The notes below the pieces were generated by a model that saw nothing but the letters and a program-made list of their open reading frames with translations, did not search any database and was not told where the DNA came from. Source: Sinohyriopsis cumingii (Eukaryota > Mollusca > Bivalvia > Unionida > Unionidae). Taken from it: 64,000 bases of DNA. Within the stretch, counting starts at the first letter, position 1, and each line of letters starts with the position of its first letter. Below, piece by piece: positions 23,001 to 30,110 of the stretch. The translations under genes were made by a program, and so were the position numbers. The stretch covers positions 88,292,944 to 88,356,943 of the forward strand of contig CM068838.1 of NCBI GenBank assembly GCA_028554795.2. Reading direction: 5' to 3'.

Positions 23001-24726
23001 CCTCAATAGCAAACCAACAAAGTTTAACAACATTTTACTTTCAAAAGTATGCTAGCATATCAGTTAGCTAATTTTTATCAGATGCATTTATGTATACAAA
23101 TGAAAAAGATTTAATTGTTCACAGAAAATATACAAACATTATGAAGTTAATTTGAATATCAAATAACAAAATCATTTATCAGTTTGCAGAGTTAGGTCAT
23201 AAGTAATGGTAGAAATGGAATTGATTTAAATAAACAGTTTGTCATAAAACTTGAGTTCATGTTCTATTTCAGTTTAAAAATTTGAGATTTACTATAATAC
23301 ATCTTGTGGCCATAATAACTGTAATTGCTTTGTAATGGATGACTGCATTTTTGTATAATACATCATAATACATCCTGTGGTCATAATAACTGTAATTGCC
23401 TTCTAATGGATGACTGCACTTTTGTATAATACATCTTGTGGCCATAATAATTGTAATTGCCTTGTAATGGATGACTGCATTTTTGTATAATACATCATAA
23501 TACATCTTTGGCCATAATAATTGTAATTGCCTTGTAATGGATGACTGCATCTTCTGGCCATAATAACTGTAATTGCCTTGTAATGGATGACTGCATTTTT
23601 GTATAATACATCTTGTGGCCATAGTAATTGTAATTGCCTTGTAATGGAGGACTGCATTTTTGTATAATACATCATAATATATCTTGTGGCCATAATAATT
23701 ATGATTGCCTTGTAATGGATGACTGCATCTTGTGGCCATACTAACTGTAATTGCCTTGTAATGGAGGACTGCATCTTGTGGCCATGATAACTTAATTGCC
23801 TTGTAATGCAGGACTGCATTTTTGTATAATACATCATAATACATCTTATGGCCATAATAATTGTAATTGCCTTGTAATGGATGACTGCATCTTGTGGCCA
23901 TAATAACTGTAATTGCTTTGTAATGGATGACTGCATCTTGTGGCCATAATAACTGTAATTGCTTTGTAATGGATGACTGCATCTTGTGGCCATAATAACT
24001 GTAATTGCTTTGTAATGGATGACTGCATCTTGTGGCCATAAAAACTGTAATTGTCTTGTAATGGATGACTGCATCTTGTGGCCATAATAACTGTAATTGC
24101 CTTGTAATGGATGACTGCATCTTGTGGCCATAATAACTGTAATTGCCTTGTAATGGATGACTGCATGTTGTGGCCATAATAACTGTAATTGCCTTGTAAT
24201 GAATGACTGCATTTTTGTATAAATTTTTGTGCTTCATATAACTCTCCATTCTTCAATAGAACAGTGGCTACATGAAGTTAATTTCTGTTTTCAGCATGCA
24301 TGTCAGTTACTGTAGCAACATTTTCAACAACTCTTTGCAGACCAGTATGTACTAAGAATGTTATTAGTTTCACAAGATTGAGATTGGATGTTTTGTCAGA
24401 AGTTTGTTAATTGTCTCTGCTTATTTTTTCATCATTCATATTTCCATGTATAATGAACGATGTGATGCAGACCCAAGATCAATAAACCCATTTTTGTTCA
24501 AAAACAAAATGAATCCATGGAACTATAATGATAATAATGAGCATGGTGTTGTATTTATTTTTTCCAGGCCTGTACAAATGCAGGAGGTACCTGTGTTACA
24601 ACAGTAGATGGTTACTATATAGAATCATTTGCCTGTGTTATCATCGGATTCCTGTGGCTACAGTGGCGGAGACACAAAGTCAGACAACTAGATGCCCTCG
24701 ACCAATCACATTGGAAGTGTTTATAG
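2704..24726 (+). CDS. SLC33A1: acetyl-coenzyme A transporter 1 (SLC33A1/AT-1 homologue), complete 8-exon coding region
   Basis: The product moves acetyl-CoA from cytosol into the ER/Golgi lumen, where it feeds lysine acetylation of secretory proteins and sialic acid O-acetylation. It is a major-facilitator-like multi-pass membrane protein. Eight exons (2704-3314, 5796-5950, 6280-6464, 11202-11386, 13242-13362, 21132-21240, 22713-22816, 24568-24726) join with phases 2,1,0,2,0,1,0 and give 542 residues; human AT-1 has 549. Recognisable conserved blocks are FLYILQGIPLGLTGSIPML (75-93), FSFVFWPFSIKLLWAPLVDS (107-126), FLAATQDIAVDGWALT (185-200), NSVGQTAGYFLGN (213-225), SDPIIGGTYMTLLNTLSNL (437-455) and GGTCVTTVDGYYIES (495-509). 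Ser108 seems to occupy the place of human Ser113, the residue altered in SPG42. The start is chosen because it is the first in-frame ATG of the exon and gives a hydrophilic N-terminus of normal length. No frameshift or stop is seen, so the gene looks intact despite repeat-filled introns. Confidence 0.95.
3897..3966 (+). repeat. partial copy of the 81-bp repeat found at 5360
   Basis: The stretch around GGTTTAGTGGGGAGGTTAT followed by CCAGGTTGATC matches the unit duplicated at 5360-5520 with a few differences. It is probably a truncated copy of the same dispersed element. Confidence 0.7.
5034..5073. repeat. (CA)n(TA)n microsatellite
   Basis: About 14 CA dinucleotides run directly into a short TA run. 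Simple repeat inside intron 1. Confidence 0.95.
5360..5692 (+). mobile_element. SINE-like element, family 2, with internal 81-bp duplication
   Basis: An 81-bp unit starting GGTTTAGTGGGGAGG occurs twice in tandem (5360 and 5441) and is nearly identical. It runs into a body with GGGTATGTGAGAAAGCTTGC, CACCATGTATAGCCTATC and GTGCTGAAAAATGG, ending in a CAACAACAA-type tail. The same body recurs at 6660, 22078, 39885 (reverse) and, diverged, at 45455 and 45900, which marks it as an interspersed element. The duplicated unit is 27 codons long and open, but I take that as chance. Confidence 0.7.
5796..5950 (+). CDS. SLC33A1: SLC33A1 coding exon 2
   Basis: Acceptor TTTTCTTTTAG at 5795 and donor GCCA|GTAAGT. 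Completes Arg204, encodes residues 205-255 including NSVGQTAGYFLGN and ESADFCNKYLR, and gives the first base of codon 256. All match the transporter family closely. Confidence 0.95.
5951..6279 (+). other. SLC33A1: SLC33A1 intron 2
   Basis: 329-bp GT..AG intron. No repeat or other element was recognised. Confidence 0.9.
6280..6464 (+). CDS. SLC33A1: SLC33A1 coding exon 3
   Basis: Encodes Ser256-Glu317. A membrane segment with the FFISTTLVSLMKQE pattern is followed by an acidic loop (KDDPDVDSDQG) and a second hydrophobic segment, SYAIIVLTVE. The loop is the variable cytosolic loop of the family. Ends in phase 0 at GAG|GTAAAA. Confidence 0.94.
6660..6850 (+). mobile_element. SINE-like element, family 2, 5'-truncated
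   Basis: Shares GTATGTGAGAAAGCTT, GGGTTCTTCCTCCACCAT and GTGCTGAAAAATGGCATTAA with the copies at 5360 and 22078, and ends in (CAA)n at 6826-6848. The tRNA-like head is missing. Confidence 0.75.
8321..8496. mobile_element. short hAT-type MITE
   Basis: Left end CAGTGGTTCTTAAC and right end GTTGAGAACCTCAG form imperfect terminal inverted repeats. The CAGnGGTTCTnAAC pattern is typical of hAT elements. The ~175-bp interior has no coding capacity. No clear 8-bp target duplication remains, so it is probably old. Confidence 0.55.
8815..9010. repeat. 48-bp minisatellite, 4 copies
   Basis: Units begin near CAGATGGAATAGCATCCC at 8821, 8869, 8917 and 8965, exactly 48 bp apart and nearly identical. The unit is a multiple of three, so one + frame stays open across the array with a 16-residue repeat. 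There are no splice sites or coding context to support translation. Confidence 0.95.
9177..11201 (+). repeat. ~64-bp minisatellite, 31 copies, containing the exon 4 acceptor
   Basis: I count 31 units of about 60-68 bp with core AATATGTTGGGTCTAAAGAC, then TGCATCTCTACATCTGTG, then TTATTTAGGTAG. The last unit ends TGTTATTTAG directly before exon 4, so nearly every unit carries an acceptor-like TTATTTAG|GT. A unit near 10595 reads TAGTCTTTGCTGCATTTATC, resembling the first bases of exon 4 (GTTGCCTTTGCTGCAGCAG), which suggests the repeat grew from the intron/exon border. A 318-bp higher-order block repeats between about 9237 and 10095. Confidence 0.93.
11202..11386 (+). CDS. SLC33A1: SLC33A1 coding exon 4
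   Basis: Encodes residues 318-378: FAAADSLFDLKLIEAGMPKE, then VPMVPIEIILTLIISKFTAG, matching the human segment around FSAADAVTGLKLVEEGVPKE. Starts in phase 0 right at the end of the minisatellite. The donor is TATAG|GTAAAT in phase 2. Confidence 0.95.
11387..13241 (+). other. SLC33A1: SLC33A1 intron 4
   Basis: 1.9-kb intron with one full-length family 1 SINE (12085-12404). The rest is unremarkable AT-rich sequence. Confidence 0.9.
12085..12404 (+). mobile_element. tRNA-derived SINE, family 1, full length with target duplication
   Basis: The head has a pol III A-box-like TGGCCTAGTGG and a B-box GGTTCGAACCC (around 12143-12153). The body includes GACTGGGTGGGACATCATG, and the tail reads AAATCACACACACA. 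A 10-bp direct repeat CTCTTTTTGA flanks it at 12075-12084 and 12405-12414, as expected for LINE-driven insertion. Related copies are at 19935, 32190, 32775 and 46101. The head resembles a tRNA, but the body makes clear it is not a tRNA gene. Confidence 0.9.
13242..13362 (+). CDS. SLC33A1: SLC33A1 coding exon 5
   Basis: Completes Arg379 and encodes 380-419, two hydrophobic stretches ending LILASYALHQ, a family hallmark (human LLSYALHQ). The donor is CATCAA|GTAAGT, phase 0. The donor region is repeated twice in the following intron. Confidence 0.95.
13363..13600 (+). repeat. degenerate tandem copies of the exon 5 donor region
   Basis: The true donor context GTAAGTTCCATAGTTCTAT (13363) recurs as GTAAGTTCCTTAGTTCTAT (13440) and GTAGGTTCCACAGCTCTAT (13539). 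Each copy is preceded by a sequence resembling the exon end (GCTCTGCATCAA, ATGTTGCATTAG, TGCTTTGCTGTAG) and followed by a T-rich stretch, GTACAGGGG- or GCAGGGG-like sequence, and CAATT-like sequence. Confidence 0.75.
14526..14779. repeat. 31-bp minisatellite, 8 copies
   Basis: Unit TTCTTGTTGTAGCACC followed by (G/A)CAGTAAATTAAC. Copies are highly similar and differ mainly at one G/A site. The array ends directly against the left terminus of the inverted-repeat element at 14785. Confidence 0.93.
14785..15256. mobile_element. MITE-like element with ~125-bp terminal inverted repeats
   Basis: The left arm (about 14787-14912) and right arm (about 15128-15254) are reverse complements with scattered mismatches. 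Shared blocks include CACCAGTTATTATGTAC, GCATTTAAAACATGCACAAT and CATTAATGTAAT. The ~215-bp centre is unique and non-coding. The long arms and absence of an ORF fit a foldback/MITE-type element, or a Helentron-related non-autonomous element of the kind reported from bivalves. Target duplications are obscured by the minisatellites on each side. Confidence 0.8.
15257..16045. repeat. 41-bp minisatellite, about 19 copies
   Basis: Unit AAAAGTTCAGTAAGCACTGA then TCGCCATACTAAATGTGTTAG. The leftmost units are more diverged and variable in length, while those from about 15780 to 16030 are nearly identical, as expected if the array expands at its right end. It abuts the right arm of the inverted-repeat element. 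Confidence 0.93.
16050..16960 (+). pseudogene. pogo/Tigger-type DDE transposase fragment with one terminal repeat
   Basis: Sequence at 16060-16125 (TTATAATGCA, GTTCGGGGTCCAAAGAA, TATAAGCGGGATCACGT) matches the style of Tigger termini. At 16780-16957 an open stretch reads STFDVFRDHQS, then VPASYTDQLQALDLTVNKEY, then FHEWYAK, the third quarter of a pogo/Tigger DDE domain; FDVF carries a catalytic Asp. Everything before and after is missing or scrambled. A GFEKAGL-type tail at about 18316-18405 could be a displaced C-terminus, which is weaker. It is a dead fragment on the sense strand of the host intron. Confidence 0.75.
16485..16705. repeat. diverged tandem duplication (~100 bp x 2)
   Basis: Two stretches each run from TATGAGCACAA through a T-rich middle to GCAGCCAACAACACTA (ending near 16586 and 16702). 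Both are open on the - strand, but no function is suggested. The duplication is inside the Tigger remnant. Confidence 0.65.
16960..18480. other. unassigned repeat-like sequence, with a diverged duplication at 17860-18110
   Basis: Stretches near 17880-17960 and 18015-18090 share TGTACTxTTATAAA, GTACATC, GGGTCTTTC and TGTAAATATCAG, marking an old ~135-bp duplication. GGAGTCC-containing segments at 17040-17110 and 18195-18245 may be part of a further degraded transposon. No gene is supported. Confidence 0.45.
19935..20237 (-). mobile_element. tRNA-derived SINE, family 1, reverse orientation
   Basis: Reads on the - strand from the tRNA-like head (CCAGTGGCCTAGTGATTAGA) through GGTTTGAACCCC to an AAATTACACACACA tail, which appears as the GT microsatellite at 19938-19953. 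It is 5-10% more decayed by eye than the copy at 12085. No clear target duplication was seen. Confidence 0.85.
20236..20830. other. no feature recognised
   Basis: Intronic sequence between a SINE and the 32-bp array. Short open frames on the - strand have no coding signature. Confidence 0.5.
20836..20998. repeat. 32-bp minisatellite, 5 copies
   Basis: Unit TATTTATTGG(A/G)CAGGACAT then TAGTCCCTATGAG. GGACAGGACATTAGTCC is itself partly palindromic. Copies are nearly identical. Confidence 0.93.
21132..21240 (+). CDS. SLC33A1: SLC33A1 coding exon 6
   Basis: Acceptor TTATTTATAG at 21131 and donor CCTAG|GTAACG. Encodes 420-455, ending with the very conserved SDPIIGGTYMTLLNTLSNL, and gives the first base of Gly456. 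The match to human SDPLIGGTYMTLLNTVSNL is almost exact. Confidence 0.95.
21241..22712 (+). other. SLC33A1: SLC33A1 intron 6
   Basis: 1.5-kb intron with a family 2 SINE at 22078-22318 and a 14-base poly(T) tract just before the acceptor. The sequence 21300-22070 has no recognised element. Confidence 0.88.
22078..22318 (+). mobile_element. tRNA-derived SINE, family 2, most complete copy
   Basis: Has a tRNA-like head (CCGAATAGCTGAGTGGTCTA, resembling a Leu/Ser-type A box), the shared body GGGTATGTGAGAAAGCTTGC to GTGCTGAAAAATGGCATTAA, and an (AAC)n tail. This copy shows that the headless copies at 5360 and 6660 are truncated SINEs. Confidence 0.82.
22713..22816 (+). CDS. SLC33A1: SLC33A1 coding exon 7
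   Basis: Preceded by a long T tract and ATACAG. Encodes Gly456-Gln490, with NWPATLVLWLVD and a Cys-containing lumenal loop (CEGVTGSC). Human AT-1 has NWPSTVALWLVD here. The donor is CAG|GTTGGT. Confidence 0.94.
22817..24567 (+). other. SLC33A1: SLC33A1 intron 7
   Basis: 1.75-kb intron. Imperfect repeats of GGCCTTAAAA/AGGCCTTA type occur at 22868-22990, and a 46-bp array fills 23275-24225. Confidence 0.88.
23275..24225. repeat. 46-bp minisatellite, about 19 units, with compound variants
   Basis: Unit CTTGTGGCCATAATAACTG then TAATTGCCTTGTAATGGATG then ACTGCAT, spaced exactly 46 bp in the cleanest part (23891, 23937 and so on). Some units carry an extra TTTTGTATAATACATCATAA segment. Because 46 is not a multiple of three and the - strand unit has few stops, three long - strand open frames (up to 326 codons) arise. 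These are artefacts of the repeat. Confidence 0.95.
24568..24726 (+). CDS. SLC33A1: SLC33A1 coding exon 8 (terminal)
   Basis: Acceptor TTTTTTCCAG at 24567. Encodes 491-542: Cys-containing lumenal loop, GGTCVTTVDGYYIES, last membrane segment (FACVIIGFLWLQW), then a basic cytosolic tail RRHKVRQLDALDQ and WKCL before TAG. Human ends similarly (GGSCVTALDGYYVES, tail with SSWKC). Confidence 0.95.
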   Translation, partial: ACTNAGGTCVTTVDGYYIESFACVIIGFLWLQWRRHKVRQLDALDQSHWKCL

Positions 24727-25200
24727 CAATGACAGTGCCTTAGCTCATATTTTATACAGTTCTAACGTGGAAACATTTAAAAATATTTCCAAACATTAGT
24801 GAAATATACTTTCTGTAACAGAAAAGTGTGAAACAAAATACATTTGTGGTTTCAAAGTTAAATGTTAAGAAAATCAGCTGTTACTATTGTCGTTATTATT
24901 ACATTTTGAGACTGGTCTTCTTTCTATAATAGTAATTTTTTTATTTTAACCTTGTAGTGAAGGCTAAAGCACTTTATTCATGTTAATTTAAATCAAGTAA
25001 CTGACACCTTAGACATTGATTTATTCATACACAGGTCTAACCCGCCCCCATGTTTTTATTTTCTATTTCCATGTGTAATGGATTGTAGTCCAATGTTCAT
25101 GGCACAGGTGATTGGACTGAATGCATTTTTATAAAATGAACTGTGTATATTAAAATTGTTTAAATTAACTGAAGGTAATGTTAAAGGTAAGCTATGGTTT
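24727..25200 (+). other. SLC33A1: probable 3' UTR of SLC33A1
   Basis: AT-rich sequence after the stop codon. The first plausible poly(A) signal is ATTAAA at 25149-25154; the next AATAAA sites lie much further away (about 26788, 27635). The true end cannot be fixed from sequence alone. Confidence 0.4.
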
Positions 25201-25219
25201 TTAATCATCTGTCAACAAT

Positions 25220-26440
25220 GCATCTGAACGATACATCAAAACTAGGTCATTGTGACCTAATTTTCCTGCTTGAGTGACTTTTGAATGTTCATTCATTATG
25301 CTGGCATTGTCTTGGACCCAACTTCACCTTCCTCATTGAAGCTTGGTATGTGGATACTTCTGATTTTAAATAACTTAACCATATAAACTAGGTCAGTGTG
25401 ACTTACTTTTCATGCCTGAGTGACTCTTGTACTATAAACCATTTGTTAATGCTCTCAATATCTTTAAGTCTTTTTGAAGATGGATGTTGTTGAAAGTAAA
25501 TCAGCATATTAAAAGTTGATTGCTGCAACCCAATTATACCTTAACATCTAGGACTCTATTTCTCCTACACATCTAAATTGGTAAGCAGATATATCTTAAA
25601 CAGTGTAACTTAACAATGTAAAAACTAGGCCACTGTGGCCTAATTTTAATGCTTGAGCAACTTAATTATTTGAGTCATTCATTTGTTACATCATTAGTCC
25701 TTTTTTCATTTAAACTCGATAAAATTGGTATGTGGGTGCATCTCTGCATGAGAAACCAAACAATATAAAAACTAGGATTTTCAAGCTCAAAGTGCTTTTG
25801 TACTTTTTACCATTCCAATTGTATGCCCTTGATAGCTTGGATCCTATTTAACCTTCATTTAAAAAATTGGTACATATAAAGAAGAACAACACAACTATAC
25901 TAATGTAGGCCACCCATTTTTGAGTGACTAGTATTTTTAGCTATTCATTTGTTATAGTATCTTGAATCATATTTGACCTCTACTTAACGAAAATTTATGT
26001 GTGGAAGTACAAACGAAAGCTAGGTCACTGACCTAATATACATGCATGAGGAACTTGTGCTTGTTCAATTTTTTTCATTATGCCCTCAATATCTTGTTCC
26101 TTATCTTGCTGTACAGCAGTTAAAATTGGTATTGGGGTAATTGTTAAGAATTACTAGCCATACCCAAGTCATTGTGACCTAATTTGCTGATGAGAAAGTT
26201 CTGTATTTTCAACTGTTTGTTACACATTCACCGAGATTATATTTCACTTGCACACATGAAAATTGGTATGATGATACATCTTGCATAAAGTAACTCACTC
26301 ATACCAAAACTAGGTTACTATAACCTAATTTTCACATGTAAGTGACCTTTGTATTTGTTCAATTTTTTGTTACATTCACTGTGACTTTTAACTCTTACAT
26401 CTAGACTGATACAACTTTATTTGGACCCTACACTAATGAA
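25220..26440. repeat. degenerate ~147-bp tandem repeat with AGGTCA-type palindrome cores
   Basis: Each unit has an AAACTAGGTCAnnnTGACCTAATTTT-like core followed by a TGAGTGAC-like stretch and a less conserved remainder. Cores sit at 25244, 25390, 25627, about 25774 (decayed), 26022, 26166 and 26312, mostly 144-147 bp apart with two longer steps (237 and 248). The first core, AGGTCATTGTGACCT, is an exact AGGTCA-n3-TGACCT palindrome. Confidence 0.85.
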
Positions 26441-26459
26441 ACTTGATGCATTTTACCAC

Positions 26460-27440
26460 ATAATGGTTTGATGATTAGCTTAGGTTTGCAACCAATGGTT
26501 AATGGGTTAAAATCCTTGCAGTTTAGCCAGAATCAATGTTATCTATCTTCAAAGGTATCTATCTGCCTCACCATCAATTACCATACCTGTCTGTATATTG
26601 TCAGCTACCACTGCCTTGCCATCAATCTACCATACTAGTACTAATATCAGTACCCTTACTTGTACCTCGTGGACAGGGTACTAACATGAGCATATACGTG
26701 TTAATGGAGCAAGCCGGGTGTGATTCACAGCCGGCGCTCTTTTAGCCTAATAATAACACTTTAAACATATTCCTTGCATATAATCCAATAAATTGAGTAG
26801 TCCTCTTATTTAATACCGGAAGTATTGAAAATCTTTCTATAAATACTTGTAAAATCTTGTTTACCTTTTTTAGCTGATATTTTTCGTTTAGATCATCCAC
26901 CATGTTATTTCAAATAATGATTACTTCCGTTCTCAGCCTCATTTGTTTGTGTCCCATATAAGGACATTGACGCCTTATTTGGAAATGTAAACAAATTGTA
27001 GTAAAAATTTGGCACCATTTGGGTCAGAAATTCTGCGCATTAAAAGTAAATACGGTTTATCGGCAACTTTGAAATTCCACCAAGAAGTGATTATTCGCAC
27101 TTGATTGTTAATAATATAGCGTAGAATATCAAAATATGGTCTGGAAAGCCTTACGTAAAAAATGGGTCACTGCGATAGTCTCGCGTTATCTGTCATGGAG
27201 GACAGGATAAGGTTAGAGTAACCATGCCAATTTATTTTATCGTGTAAGGGCTTAATAAATTCAAAATAAGCCAAACTTCTTTCACAACATGATTATACTT
27301 ATGTAGTTAATTTGTACACTGTTTGTGTTTCTGACTTTAGTGATGATTTTATTTGCTCCATTACATGATATGGGAACAGTTCGTAGCCTCAACCACAACA
27401 AATCAAGTTGAGGCTACGACATCGTAGCTATCTACCATAC
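26460..27440. other. unassigned segment flanked by a 25-bp direct repeat, with a hairpin
   Basis: TACCATACCTGTCTGTATAT plus TGTCA occurs at 26579 and again at 27433. The 854-bp step between them contains less AT-rich sequence and a perfect 13-bp inverted repeat (27381-27393 and 27407-27419). It could be an inserted element with its target duplication, or a chance remnant of a larger repeat. No coding region is seen. Confidence 0.5.
27381..27419. repeat. perfect 13-bp inverted repeat
   Basis: Arms TCGTAGCCTCAAC and GTTGAGGCTACGA are separated by 13 bases. It is GC-richer than its surroundings. The loop has no T-run, so it does not look like a simple terminator. Confidence 0.85.
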
Positions 27441-27839
27441 CTGTCTGTATATTGTCAACTATTCCAACTGTGCTTCTCTTGGTGAGGGGAACTGTGTTTA
27501 CAATACATTGTTTGTTCTTTTTTTCTCTCCAGTAATTATATTTTGATTTGTACTGGAGACTAGTTAAGTGTTCACAGAATTATCTTGTTGATGCCATAAA
27601 ATGACGTTGTATGGGACATGAAAGGTTTTTATGTAATAAATATATAGCATGCTGATATAGGAATGGTGGAATATTGGACTCCTTTTATAGACTATACTAA
27701 AACTTCGCTTTAGTTGCAGAATAATCGTTTGTGTTTTCTTGGTTTTTCATATGCTTGTCTTATATTATTCAATGACTGTAAACTTTTCCTTTTCCAAATG
27801 ATAATTTTAGTTATATAACATCTGCCTTCACCAAACTTT

Positions 27840-28650
27840 ACAGATAATTTATTCTTGATGAAAGAGAAGTCTATTGATTTTGGGGTCAAAAGATCAAGGT
27901 CACATACTAAACAAAGAAAAATGATTTCTGCATGATAACATTTAAGTCTTGGTCAAACTTTGTGGATAGTTTGCACATGAGGTGAGGAGAAAGACAATTA
28001 ATTGGGGTGGGGTCAAAGGTAAAGGTTACTTTGACTGAAAGAGGAAAAATGGTTTCTACTCATTAACATTAGTTCTACACGCCAGTTAACAAACTTTGTG
28101 TATGACTTGAGTGGTAAGGAAGAAGTATATTGATGTTGGGGTTCAGTGGTTAAGGTAACAGTGATTTAAAGAAGAAAAATGGTTTTGGCACAAAAATGTT
28201 CAGTTCCTGACCATAAGCAAAGTTTAGGAATGACTTACATGTAAGATAAGAAAGAACTGTCAGGTTCAAAGATCAAGTTCACTATGACTAAAAAAAGCTA
28301 AATGGTTCTCAATTAATAACTATAGTTCTAGACAATGTATAATGACCAAAGTTTGTGGAGAGCTTGCACTTTTGGTATGGTAAAGGCCTGCTGACTTGGG
28401 GATCAAAGGTTAAGATCATTGCGGTTCAAAGTAAAATGGCTAGCAGAATAACTTAAGTTCAAAGGTAAGTTCCTTGACCAAACTTTGTCAATGACTTTTG
28501 CTTTAAGTAGTAAAGAAAACTATTGATTCTGGGGTCTAATAAGAAAATAATGGATGCGGCAAAGTAATTTTTGTTCAACACTGCATGGTGTGACCAAAGG
28601 TCCAGATCATTGAATCATGTTGGTTAATAATCCAGGGACAACCATGCCCT
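27840..28650. repeat. degenerate ~130-bp tandem repeat, about 6 units
   Basis: Phrases such as GGGGTCAAAGGT, AAAAATGGTTTCT and GACCAAACTTTGT recur in the same order. GGGGTC-like marks lie near 27879, 28009, 28136, 28259, 28397 and 28531. Old, mollusc-style repeat with no coding capacity. Confidence 0.75.
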
Positions 28651-29410
28651 ACTAGTGTCTATACAGAGGACTGTTAAACATGGACCATGCATACAGTGTG
28701 CATGGTACACATGTGTTTAGTTATTCTTTTTCATTTACTTGGGTGTAAATGGTTCTGCAAATGTTTGGCATTATGAGATCACATATTTATGTTATATATA
28801 AATTGGGTGAAGTGAACATGCAAACAAAACCTTGCCTGTATTCATGAAGGAAAAAATTTAAATGAGATGGCAGTCCATGCTGTAAAAAGAAATGAAGGAT
28901 AGCATGTCTTTATGAATAACTCTGATGTAGGTGGAAATAACACAGGCAGAAGAAGGTTAAATTTTTTTACTAATCAAACCATATAAAGCTAAAAGGGGAC
29001 CAATACAGATGTCACAGCATAATTGGCAATATTGAGATATAAAATAAAATCTCTTAGAAAGTAAAAAAAGCCCAAAAAATGAAACAAATAAAAATACATG
29101 GTCTAAAATGAATATCAAAATGTATAGTAATATTATAAACTAATAATATCATTGTTAGAAAACTTACATCAAAAAGTTTTTTTGCCTTTGAACTTTCATG
29201 GTTCACTTAGGACAGGCACTTTATCATAGCAACAGTGGCTTTCAACCATTGACTAATTAGATTAAATCACACATTCATATGCAATGACATGCCCACTGCA
29301 GACTGAATATGACTGCTATTTACTTTTGAGATTTCACCTGATTACTGTGAATTAATTCATTTATGTATTGGTTTTTGCACATAATGAAAATTTTGTTGGT
29401 AATGTATTTA
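28650..29410. other. no feature recognised
   Basis: AT-rich intergenic DNA. No repeat, ORF or element with support was found. Confidence 0.5.
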
Positions 29411-29413
29411 CTC

Positions 29414-29588
29414 ACTTGCTTACAAGTAGAGTCCAACTGCAAACAACATAAAGCACCGGCAGATCAGGGTCATTGTTTGTTCTACTTATTACTCCTACCA
29501 AATTGCATAGACCTAGATCTGTTGGAGCATTGTGATCTGCAGATCTGGGTCTGTGCATTTTGCAGTTGGGCTTGGCTTATAAGCAAGT
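29414..29588 (+). mobile_element. MITE, family with ACTTATAAG-type ends (copy 1)
   Basis: Terminal inverted repeats of about 27-40 bp: left ACTTGCTTACAAG, AGTCCAACTGCAAAC; right GCAGTTGGGC, CTTATAAGCAAGT. The interior CAGATCAGGGTCATTGTTTG is shared, in opposite orientation, with the copy at 55562. 175 bp, non-coding. Confidence 0.8.
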
Positions 29589-29639
29589 ACACATGGTACT
29601 TCCATTCATGGATTGAGGAATGGTGTCATATCGTTTCCA

Positions 29640-29805
29640 CAAATAATTGCTATTCCTTGGATCTTTAAATGCATGAATTACTATTCACTGGATTCTTAAA
29701 TTTATGAATTGCTATTCTGTGGATCTTTAAATTTGTGAATTGCTATTCTGTGGATCTTTAAATTTGTGAAAAAACTATTCACTGGATCTTTAAATTTGTG
29801 GTTTG
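29640..29805. repeat. ~31-bp tandem repeat, 5 units
   Basis: Units of the form ATTGCTATTCTGTGGATCTT then TAAATTTGTGA, moderately diverged. Confidence 0.85.
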
Positions 29806-29859
29806 TACAACCATCAGATTTTTAAAAAAATTGTACCCTATGAAAAACAATAAATTCAT

Positions 29860-30110
29860 GGTATTAATGTTTATGGGGATACCAGTTTTCATGGTTCTTG
29901 TAGTTGTGGCAGTACAAATTTTCATGGTTCTTGTGTTTGTGTTTGTACCAGTTTTAATGGTTCCTGTCGTTGTGACAGTACCAATTTTCATGGTTCTTGT
30001 GTTTGTAGGGGTGCCAAATTTCATGGTTCTTTTAGTTTTGTGAGGTTCAATTTTCATGGTTCTTGTGCTTGTGGGGGTACAAAGTTTCATGGCTCATTTA
30101 AACCACAAAG
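29860..30110. repeat. ~30-bp tandem repeat around TTTCATGGTTCTTGTG
   Basis: About eight units vary around ATTTTCATGGTTCTTGTG plus a G/T-rich linker, ending GGCTCATTTAAACCACAAAG. Open frames on both strands through this array come from its lack of stops. The AAACCACGAAAATTGAT-like repeat at 19130-19170 may be related. Confidence 0.8.

Noticed and set aside
23269-24256. Long minus-strand open frames of 326, 269 and 136 codons
   Set aside because: They run through a 46-bp minisatellite in three frames with the same repetitive peptide cycled. There are no splice or start context and no non-repeat sequence, so they are artefacts of a stop-poor repeat.
25244-25258. Functional estrogen-response element
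   Set aside because: The sequence fits the consensus, but it sits in a degenerate repeat downstream of a gene and nothing else indicates receptor use. Only the palindrome is reported.
29779-30090. Open frames on both strands rich in VLVFM or NTRTMKI repeats
   Set aside because: They are by-products of a ~30-bp tandem repeat without stops.
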